From the NCBI GenBank assembly GCA_964634885.1, contig CAZWLN010000003.1, positions 62,001-126,000 of the forward strand: DNA of 64,000 nt, given 5' to 3'. This DNA comes from DAINRZ01 sp964634885 (GTDB lineage: Bacteria; Bacteroidota; Ignavibacteria; Kapaibacteriales; UBA2268). How positions within the stretch are numbered: position 1 is the stretch's first letter; every line of letters begins with the position of its first letter. Shown piece after piece: positions 25,833-33,716 of the stretch. The translations under genes and the position numbers were made by a program. The notes under the pieces are model-generated. The model had not been told where the DNA came from. It ran no database searches and worked only from the letters and a program-made list of their open reading frames with translations.

Positions 25833-28214
25833 ATGAAAAGTAAATTGTTACTAACAACATTGATTGTCATGTTAAGCAGCAGCAGCCTGATGTCGTATCA
25901 ATTCGACATCGAAGTTGCCGGTTTTACAATGCCCTCAGTCGCTAAAGCCGACACAGGCAGGTTCAGCGATGCGCGCTATGTGATGGGGCAGCCGGAAATC
26001 GCGGTTTTGCTGCGGAATAATGGTACTCTTGACGCTTTCAATATAAATATTACCGTCGATATTTTTCAGGAGGATTCGACTGGTAAATTCTCAGTATTGT
26101 CCTTCTATAAAATCCTGAAAGCTTCTGTTAATGCCGGAGACAGTACAGTGCTGAAACTGCCGGTGATGGATGATGTAATAGGGTCCTTTCGACCTTTTAC
26201 ATATAATGAAATAATCGAAAGGGAACCCTATTCATTCACAGATAGCAAGATCATTCCTGTTGACAAAATCCCTGTCTATTTCAAGACAATGCTGAACAAT
26301 GTTTCGCCCCGCTACCTTGTAGTGGTAAAAACGCAGACTGACCAGGACACGACTAATAACAGCACAGCCGACAGTATGAGATTCTTTATTAAAAATTCTC
26401 CATACCTGGTTTCAGTAGAGAATTCCTATGCAGAGATTGAGGACGAAACCAATCCGGACCTGATTGCAGGCAGGCTTAACTATGATTCGCTATGTGCCGG
26501 CCTGGCGACGATTGGTTTCAACAATAGTTGGATTACTGTGGGTGAATACCCGGAATTAGTCTCATTTTATGACGTGTTCGAAAGAACGGGCTGGGAACCC
26601 CGCTCAGTTGATTATACACAATATAGACTCATGTTTTGGAGCGACGCCGACGAGAACCCACTGAGTCAGGCAGAAAAGAACAGCATCTCGGCATATGCTG
26701 AATCGGGGACCGTTGAGAAACCAAATAATCTGCTCATCTGCAGCCAGGAAGCCATAAGGCTCAATTGGGAAACAGATTCCGGCTGGGTAAAGAGCGCATT
26801 AATCTCAATAATCAAAAGCGGCTATCCGACTGATCCGAACGGCGGTAAAACTTACAACACAGATGACGATCCGGAGAAGTATATGATAGGGGATGCAATC
26901 TTCAAAACAATAACTATTGCCATTCACCGGGTTTCAGGTTTTCCGGCTGACCCGGATCCCCTGCCGGGGCTTCTGACTCCTTACAATAATGCCCCTGGAT
27001 TAGCAAGAACGTCTTTAGATTACAATCCGGGAAGCGTTCTCTGTCCGGAACCGGTTGAGACATCTGCAGGTATTGCAGCAAACCTTCTGATATTTAATGA
27101 AGTATTCCTTGCCGTTGACTGGAGACATATAGGAAATATTGAATTATTTCTGAAAGGTTCGCTTGATTTTTTTTCCAGAAACAATGGATATAATGATTAT
27201 TATCAGGTATCCCTGAACCCTGAAGCAGTAAAAGAATATCCCGGCGATTCTGTCATTTGCAAAATAAAATCCTATTACGGTGATAAACCTGTGAAATTAG
27301 TCTTCATCATCAATGATGACTTGAATAACCGGGTTGATACCCTCTCTACAGGCTATGACGGGGAAGAAGATTATACAGTAAAAATCCCTGCCGATGCAAA
27401 GCCTGGAACATACATCGTCAAATTTGAAAATTACTTTAAAGGCAATTTTTATTATTACAGGTCTGTGACAATTATTGTACTTTCCGACTCGGCCTCAGTT
27501 TCGGGCGATTACAAAGTGTGCCTCAATGACACGACGACATATACAGCATCCGGTCCTGACCGTAAGTATTCCTGGGAGGCCGGCAGCGGCGGCGTAATCA
27601 TCGGCAGCGACTCAGGTTCGGCGGTTAAGGTCAAATGGACAAGTGAAGGCACAAGTTCGCTGACTTTACACCAGACAATCATTCCTACCGGTATTACGAA
27701 GTCTTATAAATATGACATTGGCGTCCTGGACTATCCTTCTAAACCGGCTATCAGCAGTAAAGGAGACACTTTGTTCTCATCGTCAGCCGAAGGTAATACC
27801 TGGCTTCTCGACGGGAAAGCAATCTCCGGGGAAACCGGCAATTACATTGTCCCCTCCAAGTCGGGCACATACACTTTGTACGTTACCAACGCGAACGACT
27901 GCCGGTCGGAGTTGTCCGAGCCGTTTGACTTTATTACGGGCGTGGAAGATGAAAAAGAAGTAACGGTGGTGAGTGTCTTCCCCAATCCGTTCACAGACGG
28001 CACGACAATTCAATATACACTGAAAAACCCCTGTACTGTAACACTTACTGTCTATGACTGCCTCGGAAGGGAAATTACCTTGCAGGGCTTTGGAAGGCAG
28101 GAAGCGGGAACATACAGGGTACAATTAAGGGATTTAATCGATGCCGGTGTTTACATATACAGGCTGCAGTGCGGGAATAGTATTCTATCGGGGAAATTGA
28201 TATATTTAAAATAA
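25833..28214 (+). CDS. T9SS-exported multidomain protein, tandem paralogue 3 of 4
   Basis: Same architecture as paralogues 1 and 2; the ATG at 25833 is preferred over an upstream in-frame TTG (793 aa). Around residues 185-210 it reads A-E-I-E-D-E-T-N-P-D, close to paralogue 4 (A-D-I-E-N-E-T-D-P-D) and unlike 1 and 2. Its middle Ig/PKD part is identical to paralogue 2 at the DNA level, while its terminal Ig and sorting domains (from about 27822) match paralogue 1. This points to repeated exchange between copies. Function is unknown; export and surface attachment are expected from the sorting domain. Confidence 0.85.
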   Translation: MKSKLLLTTLIVMLSSSSLMSYQFDIEVAGFTMPSVAKADTGRFSDARYVMGQPEIAVLLRNNGTLDAFNINITVDIFQEDSTGKFSVLSFYKILKASVNAGDSTVLKLPVMDDVIGSFRPFTYNEIIEREPYSFTDSKIIPVDKIPVYFKTMLNNVSPRYLVVVKTQTDQDTTNNSTADSMRFFIKNSPYLVSVENSYAEIEDETNPDLIAGRLNYDSLCAGLATIGFNNSWITVGEYPELVSFYDVFERTGWEPRSVDYTQYRLMFWSDADENPLSQAEKNSISAYAESGTVEKPNNLLICSQEAIRLNWETDSGWVKSALISIIKSGYPTDPNGGKTYNTDDDPEKYMIGDAIFKTITIAIHRVSGFPADPDPLPGLLTPYNNAPGLARTSLDYNPGSVLCPEPVETSAGIAANLLIFNEVFLAVDWRHIGNIELFLKGSLDFFSRNNGYNDYYQVSLNPEAVKEYPGDSVICKIKSYYGDKPVKLVFIINDDLNNRVDTLSTGYDGEEDYTVKIPADAKPGTYIVKFENYFKGNFYYYRSVTIIVLSDSASVSGDYKVCLNDTTTYTASGPDRKYSWEAGSGGVIIGSDSGSAVKVKWTSEGTSSLTLHQTIIPTGITKSYKYDIGVLDYPSKPAISSKGDTLFSSSAEGNTWLLDGKAISGETGNYIVPSKSGTYTLYVTNANDCRSELSEPFDFITGVEDEKEVTVVSVFPNPFTDGTTIQYTLKNPCTVTLTVYDCLGREITLQGFGRQEAGTYRVQLRDLIDAGVYIYRLQCGNSILSGKLIYLK

Positions 28215-28239
28215 TTGAGATTTAAAATTGGTAAACCTT

Positions 28240-30579
28240 ATGAAAAGTAAATTGTTACTAATAACGATGATTGTCATGTTAAGCAGCAGCAGCCTTCTGT
28301 CGTATGTTTTCGACATCGAAGTTGCCGGCTTTACCAGTCCCTCTGTAGTCAAAGCCGACACGGGCCGTTTCAGCGACGCCAGGTATGCAATGGCTGATTA
28401 TGGAATCGGCATATTACTAAGGAACAAGGGAACACTCGACGTTACAGCCGTGAAAATCGATTATAGAATCTATATCGAGGACACGGACGGTACTTTCAGC
28501 AAATTGGTTTTTAACTGTACGCAGAAAGTGGATATTACTTCGGGCGACAGTACCGAGTTGGTTCTGCCGGCTTTTGGAGATGATAACTCATTTACTCCTC
28601 AACCCTATGGAGAATTAGGCGGCAAGTACCCGGAGGAATCAATTCCGGGCCATTTCAGGACAATGTTAAACAATGTGACTCCACGATATTTAGTCGTAGT
28701 GAAGGCTCAAGACGACCAGGATACTACCAACAATACAATTTCGGAAACATTCAGGTTTTTTATTCAATATTCAACGATCTTAGTCTCCGCAGAGTATTCA
28801 TATGCCGATATTGAAAATGAAACCGATCCCGACGTGATTGCAGGTAAGCTGAACAGCGATTCCTTGTGCTCTGCTTTTCTCAGCTTGGGTTATATGCAGG
28901 GAGATGACCCGGTAAGATATGATTTCTTTGACCGGAAAGGCTGGGAACCCGGAGCTGTTGACTATTCACAATACAGGACTTTATACTGGAGCGACGCCGA
29001 CGAGAACCCTCTGGCTCAATCAGAAAAAGAAAATCTTACGAACTATCTCGAAACAGAAAAATTAAGTGGTACAAAGAACCTTATGATCTGCAGCCAGGAG
29101 ATGTTCCGAATGAACTGGGATACGGATTCGAACTGGGTTAAGAATACGATTTACGCCAGGAAATACCCTGCTAACCCAACTGACCCGAACGGTGGTGCAG
29201 TGTATTCCACTGAGGACAATCCCGAAAGGTACCTGATTGGTATGATGATTGCGCATGATGTTACAATACCTGTCAGAAGGACGTCTTTTCCAAAGGGAGA
29301 CCCTGGTCCGGTACCGGGCCTCCTGTCTCTTAACAAGGAAGGTGAGGGGCTGATGCGTGAGGCTTTAAGGTATAACAGTTCAAGCGTCATCTGTCCCGAA
29401 CCTGTAGAAACTACTGCTGGTTCGGCAATTTCTTCAATTTTTAGGAGTATTGTATATCTTGCTGTGGACTGGAGGCACATAGGAGACAATGAAGTTTTAC
29501 TGAGAGGGCTGATTGATTATATTAACAGAAATGGAATGTATTATGCTTTATCTGTTTCCCCCGACACGTCGGTTGTATATCCAGGGGATTCGGTAATATA
29601 TAAGGTAAAGACAGTGAATGTTACTCTATTGAATAATCCTCAAAGTATGACATTGAAAGTGTATAATCAACTGAATAATAAGTACGACACTCTTAGAACC
29701 GGAACTGACGGCAACGGGCGCTATGTTGTAAATATTCCTGAAAACACTACACCGGGCTTATATAGGATCCGTTTTTCAGGCCTGAAATCAGAAATATCCC
29801 CTTTTAATGCCCAGATTCAATACATTACAGTACTGTCAGATTCGGCATACGCCGATTCGGCTTATGTTACAGGAGATTACGATGTTTGTGCCCACGACAC
29901 TGTCATTTATAAGACATGTAGCCATGACCGTAAGTTTTCCTGGACAACAAGCTATGGCGGGGAAATAATCGGTTCGAAAACCGACTCTGTGGTTAAAGTC
30001 GTATGGAACAATTCCGAAGAAGCAGTTCTCACTTTAAAACAGACAATCGTTTCATCGGGTGTTACAAAAACCTACAAATATGAAGTATATGTCTATTCGT
30101 CGCCTGAGAAACCAAAAATTACCCGCAGGGATGACACTTTGTTTTCTTCATCAGAGTGGAACAACACCTGGCTGCTCGACGGGAAAGTGATACCCGGGGA
30201 AACCAATAATTTCCTGTTTCCAAAAGAACCGGGTGTATATTCCGTATTTGTTACTTCCGGGTTTGGATGCAAATCACCTGTTTCCAACATGGTCGATTTC
30301 ATTTCCGGCGTGGAAGATGAAGCCGAAAATCCGGAATTGACGGTATTTCCTAATCCGGCAGTGAACTACATTGTCGTTGCGTTCAAAAACAATTCGCTTC
30401 ATCAGGGTAAAATTCAAATAACTGATGTTTTAGGAAACATCGTTTACGAGAGCAAAATTGAAAACGACGAATCCACCGGCTCGCATACAATAGATACTAA
30501 TTCGTTTGCGCCGGGAATGTATTTCGTAACATTCAGTAACAGCAGTAACACGATGGTTACGCGATTCCTGCTTTATTAA
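28240..30579 (+). CDS. T9SS-exported multidomain protein, divergent tandem paralogue 4 of 4
   Basis: This is the most diverged copy (779 aa from the ATG at 28240). The signal peptide and first about 60 residues are close to the others, and Y-D-F-F-D-R-K-G-W-E-P, Y-W-S-D-A-D-E-N-P and N-L-M-I-C-S-Q-E keep the amidotransferase-like region. The C-terminal sorting domain differs: V-F-P-N-P-A-V-N-Y, then Q-I-T-D-V-L-G-N and a short end R-F-L-L-Y, so it belongs to another sorting-domain lineage than the other three. A weak hairpin (CTGCTTT/AAAGCAG, 30568-30590) at the stop codon could end the cluster's transcript. Confidence 0.83.
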   Translation: MKSKLLLITMIVMLSSSSLLSYVFDIEVAGFTSPSVVKADTGRFSDARYAMADYGIGILLRNKGTLDVTAVKIDYRIYIEDTDGTFSKLVFNCTQKVDITSGDSTELVLPAFGDDNSFTPQPYGELGGKYPEESIPGHFRTMLNNVTPRYLVVVKAQDDQDTTNNTISETFRFFIQYSTILVSAEYSYADIENETDPDVIAGKLNSDSLCSAFLSLGYMQGDDPVRYDFFDRKGWEPGAVDYSQYRTLYWSDADENPLAQSEKENLTNYLETEKLSGTKNLMICSQEMFRMNWDTDSNWVKNTIYARKYPANPTDPNGGAVYSTEDNPERYLIGMMIAHDVTIPVRRTSFPKGDPGPVPGLLSLNKEGEGLMREALRYNSSSVICPEPVETTAGSAISSIFRSIVYLAVDWRHIGDNEVLLRGLIDYINRNGMYYALSVSPDTSVVYPGDSVIYKVKTVNVTLLNNPQSMTLKVYNQLNNKYDTLRTGTDGNGRYVVNIPENTTPGLYRIRFSGLKSEISPFNAQIQYITVLSDSAYADSAYVTGDYDVCAHDTVIYKTCSHDRKFSWTTSYGGEIIGSKTDSVVKVVWNNSEEAVLTLKQTIVSSGVTKTYKYEVYVYSSPEKPKITRRDDTLFSSSEWNNTWLLDGKVIPGETNNFLFPKEPGVYSVFVTSGFGCKSPVSNMVDFISGVEDEAENPELTVFPNPAVNYIVVAFKNNSLHQGKIQITDVLGNIVYESKIENDESTGSHTIDTNSFAPGMYFVTFSNSSNTMVTRFLLY

Positions 30580-30959
30580 GAAAAAAGCAGCAAATAGTGT
30601 ATTTTCTACTATAAGTTTCATCTGATTGGAACATGGTATCATTCATTGTTTCAAAAATTGCATATTGTAATGAAATATCCACAATTTCTGAAAACAAAAT
30701 CAGCTAAATATTATTAATATATAAAAAATAGAAAGTTTTTACCTTAATTCGGCCTTTCTGCTCCCAATAACATCAGAGTTGTTTTGTCAACGGGAAAAAA
30801 GGGGTGTCAGATTGTTTTTGTCAACGAATTGAGGTCAGATGGATATTTATTACACTTTACCATGATAGTCTTTAATCCGTCTGTGGGATTCCCCCGGGCA
30901 ATTTCATATTACTTGAAAATATAATTCAGGAATTTCTTAGAACGTAAAGGAGGTTCATT
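30580..30959. other. Intergenic region, no gene seen
   Basis: No ORF with family features is present. A near-repeat of G-T-T-T-T-G-T-C-A-A-C-G occurs at about 30782 and 30820 and could be an operator, but this is weak. A strong Shine-Dalgarno, AAAGGAGG, stands 7 nt before the ATG at 30960. Confidence 0.45.
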
Positions 30960-32336
30960 ATGAATTATTTAAAATTACTGATTCTGTTAATGACAATAAT
31001 GTATTCCGGTTTGTATTCCAGGGATCAGGATACAATCGAGCTTAGTTCCCGGCTGGGCAGGGAGATCAGCATCCCGGAAAGGGACTATTTCGGACTTTTC
31101 CCGGAAATTGAAGGATTCATCTCTGCAACACTCATTGCTGGTAACAGCGGAGATTATTTCTTTCTTGTAAACACTACCAAGGGAGAGAAGCAATTGCCTG
31201 TCAGCGAAAGCAGCGTCAACGAGTTGAGGAAAGTGGCAGACCGGTTTGAAAGTGTCATCGATCCAAACCTTGCCGGCATTCTTGCGATTGATTATAAACA
31301 GGCTATGGGTTGGGTAATATTAGAGACCATATATAACCCAGAAGCAGGAAAGTTAGTTGTGAAAATGGTGAACGGGGACGAGTTGACCGGTACACCTGTG
31401 TACATGGACAACTTCAGGCTGGGTTTGTTTACTTCCGACAGCGCATACAGCCCTGACGGTGCCAAAGGGAAAATACTAATCGTCAACTGTAAAGACATTT
31501 ATTCGATGGCAGGTATGAAATATCCTGTAATTAACGGCAATCCCATACTTTTCAGGAATAATTTTGATGATGTTGCCGCCTTGAGCCTCTTTACAGATAT
31601 TGATAAGGAAGAGATCAGGACTCCTCCGGAAGTATCGGCATTGCTCAAAGAAGACAAGAACAGCGCCGGTTCCGGTGAAACTGCCGAAAATCAATCCTTA
31701 TGTGATATTTACAGAAAAAAGTATTTCGTTGTTTTCTCCCTTAGTAACCTCAATTATAACAATGAAAAAGTTCCCTTTTACTCTCCCGGCTATTATAAAG
31801 CAAATCTTATCATAGATACTATTACAATCAGGTACAATTTTTCATTTAATATCGAAGCCGGCTACAGGTTCATGAACAATATCTCCGTTTCGCTGAATTA
31901 TTCTCAGGTTCATCTGGCCTTCGCCAACGAAGCAATAAGGGACTATTATAAATATGATCAATTGGGAATTAAGGCAGCCCTGGAATTATTCAAATCCGAG
32001 CCTTATGACTTTATGTATCCTCAATTGAAAGGAAAGGCATTCTGTGAATTTGACCTGGTTAAATTTACTGAGTTGCAGAGTGAATACGAAAATTCTTACA
32101 CCGGCGGTTACCCTCAAAATTACGAGGGCATTGAAGACAATCTCCTCTATAACATAAACCTGGGTGGCACTCTTGAGTATAAACTAAACTATCATTACTA
32201 TATAGTCTTTTCAGGGTATGTGTATTTTCTCAGGATTGCAGACTCTTTCCTTGCTTTTGATCATTTCAGGTCTAAAAACTTCGATGATATGAGAATTTCC
32301 TGGGGAATGAACCTGGGTTTGGGCTATGAGTTTTAA
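30960..32336 (+). CDS. Putative outer-membrane beta-barrel protein
   Basis: The 458-residue protein has a Sec signal (about 1-20). The N-terminal half (about 25-235) is a soluble alpha/beta region without recognised motifs. From about residue 255 it alternates polar and hydrophobic residues in strands separated by short turns (F-N-I-E-A-G-Y-R-F, I-S-V-S-L-N-Y-S, L-E-Y-K-L-N-Y-H-Y) and ends G-L-G-Y-E-F, a C-terminal aromatic typical of outer-membrane barrels. Translation should be efficient, as AAAGGAGG precedes the ATG. Two lipoprotein genes follow closely (24 and 33 nt), probably in one operon. Substrate or role is unknown. Confidence 0.65.
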   Translation: MNYLKLLILLMTIMYSGLYSRDQDTIELSSRLGREISIPERDYFGLFPEIEGFISATLIAGNSGDYFFLVNTTKGEKQLPVSESSVNELRKVADRFESVIDPNLAGILAIDYKQAMGWVILETIYNPEAGKLVVKMVNGDELTGTPVYMDNFRLGLFTSDSAYSPDGAKGKILIVNCKDIYSMAGMKYPVINGNPILFRNNFDDVAALSLFTDIDKEEIRTPPEVSALLKEDKNSAGSGETAENQSLCDIYRKKYFVVFSLSNLNYNNEKVPFYSPGYYKANLIIDTITIRYNFSFNIEAGYRFMNNISVSLNYSQVHLAFANEAIRDYYKYDQLGIKAALELFKSEPYDFMYPQLKGKAFCEFDLVKFTELQSEYENSYTGGYPQNYEGIEDNLLYNINLGGTLEYKLNYHYYIVFSGYVYFLRIADSFLAFDHFRSKNFDDMRISWGMNLGLGYEF

Positions 32337-32360
32337 ATCTGACAATAATGTGGAGGTATC

Positions 32361-33020
32361 ATGTTAAAGTATATACTTATTATTATATGCCCGATTGTCA
32401 TTATGTTCTCCTGCCGCGACGGCATGACAAACACTGACAGCAAATCTGTCCTTAACGTAAAAGTCATTAATAGCGACGGCAGCGCACAGCCTGATGCCGA
32501 GGTGTGGGTAAAATCATGTGATCCGTCTGTTGAAGTTGCCAGGGGGATGACCGACGCGAGAGGTGAGTTCCAGGTTACTTTGCTCGAGGATTTGTATGAT
32601 GTATATTGTTCGTTCATTGACAATAACAGTCAAAAATGTGAGTTAAAATATTTAGGATACATGGCGATTGGTGGGGAGAGGAGTACGGTAATATTACAGT
32701 ATGAGCAGAAATTTGGTGTTTGTACTTTTAAAATCCATAGAAGCTATAGTAGGTATATTCCTGTCGTCAATATTAATGTCTCTCTGATAAGGAAAAAGAA
32801 GGGTGAAGTTATTAATGAAAGCTCAGGTTTCGACCGCATCATGCAAAACTGCTATTCTACTGAAATCAGTAACAGCCAGGGTGTGGTTACTTTCGGGAAT
32901 GTTCCTATCGGTTATGAGTTTTATATCCTGGTTTATAATAACAACCAGAAATGGGTTTTCTATTCTGATTACATTCAAGCTTACAACTGTCTCGTTAAAG
33001 AATTATCATTCGATTACTGA
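32361..33020 (+). CDS. Lipoprotein with carboxypeptidase-regulatory-like fold
   Basis: The 219-residue protein has a lipoprotein signal with lipobox M-F-S-C (Cys18). Residues about 30-90 follow the carboxypeptidase-regulatory/transthyretin-like pattern: V-K-V-I-N-S-D-G, P-D-A-E-V-W-V, T-D-A-R-G-E-F, then L-L-E-D-L-Y-D-V. A second similar region (about 115-210) contains V-N-I-N-V-S-L-I and G-V-V-T-F-G-N-V-P. It is a sister of the next gene: both share the same order of strands, an N-N-x-K-W-x-F-Y segment near the end and a similar length. Likely anchored on the outer membrane; partner unknown. Confidence 0.72.
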   Translation: MLKYILIIICPIVIMFSCRDGMTNTDSKSVLNVKVINSDGSAQPDAEVWVKSCDPSVEVARGMTDARGEFQVTLLEDLYDVYCSFIDNNSQKCELKYLGYMAIGGERSTVILQYEQKFGVCTFKIHRSYSRYIPVVNINVSLIRKKKGEVINESSGFDRIMQNCYSTEISNSQGVVTFGNVPIGYEFYILVYNNNQKWVFYSDYIQAYNCLVKELSFDY

Positions 33021-33053
33021 AAATTTGAATATTAACAAATCTTGAGGTTAATA

Positions 33054-33710
33054 ATGAAAAAAATAATTGTATTCTCACTGATATGCCTGTCGGCAGTATT
33101 GGCATCCTGCAGTGATGACAGCCTCTCAGGATGTAATAATAAAACAAATATTAAAGTCCTGGTAGTTGACAAGGATGGGAAACTAATTCCCGGGGCGAAG
33201 ATAAATTTATATTATAATTCTAATCATCACAAGCCTGTACTTAGTGGCGAGACAAACAGCAGCGGAGAATACCGGACAAAAATCCTGGAAGGGGTTTACG
33301 CTGTCAGCGCCTGGGTCCCTGATGGATTAGTCTTTTTCAGGGACAGCGCTAATTGCATGGCATTAGGCGGACAAGACCTCTCTCTTACTCTGAGGCCGTT
33401 TGACAATGTAGGAAGCATTTCTGTGCAATGTGTCAATCCCAACGGCACGCCGGCACAAAATGTAAATGTGTCATTAATAGCACAATTCCACACCTGCGGA
33501 GCAGATATTCAGGAAGTAATTCCATACAAATATGTCACCCTGAGAACAGACACCCTCGGCAATGTTACTTTTACTTTTTTACCCCTCCATGTGTACTTTT
33601 CAACACTGGTCTGGGACGACAACAATAAATGGTTTTTCTATTGCTTGTCATACCCACCTTCAAGAAAAGACCCACTATTGATAAAAATTACATGTATGTG
33701 GAAAGGTTGA
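33054..33710 (+). CDS. Lipoprotein with carboxypeptidase-regulatory-like fold (sister of the preceding gene)
   Basis: The ATG at 33054 is preferred over an in-frame TTG at 33042; it gives a lipoprotein signal with L-A-S-C (Cys19) and 218 residues. The fold pattern is V-L-V-V-D-K-D-G, P-G-A-K-I-N-L-Y, S-S-G-E-Y, I-L-E-G-V-Y-A-V, then a second unit with Q-N-V-N-V-S-L-I and G-N-V-T-F. The paired layout with the upstream gene indicates an old duplication. It is convergent with the GH20-like gene, whose stop lies only 6 nt away; no separating terminator is visible. Confidence 0.72.
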   Translation: MKKIIVFSLICLSAVLASCSDDSLSGCNNKTNIKVLVVDKDGKLIPGAKINLYYNSNHHKPVLSGETNSSGEYRTKILEGVYAVSAWVPDGLVFFRDSANCMALGGQDLSLTLRPFDNVGSISVQCVNPNGTPAQNVNVSLIAQFHTCGADIQEVIPYKYVTLRTDTLGNVTFTFLPLHVYFSTLVWDDNNKWFFYCLSYPPSRKDPLLIKITCMWKG

Positions 33711-33716
33711 TTCTGC

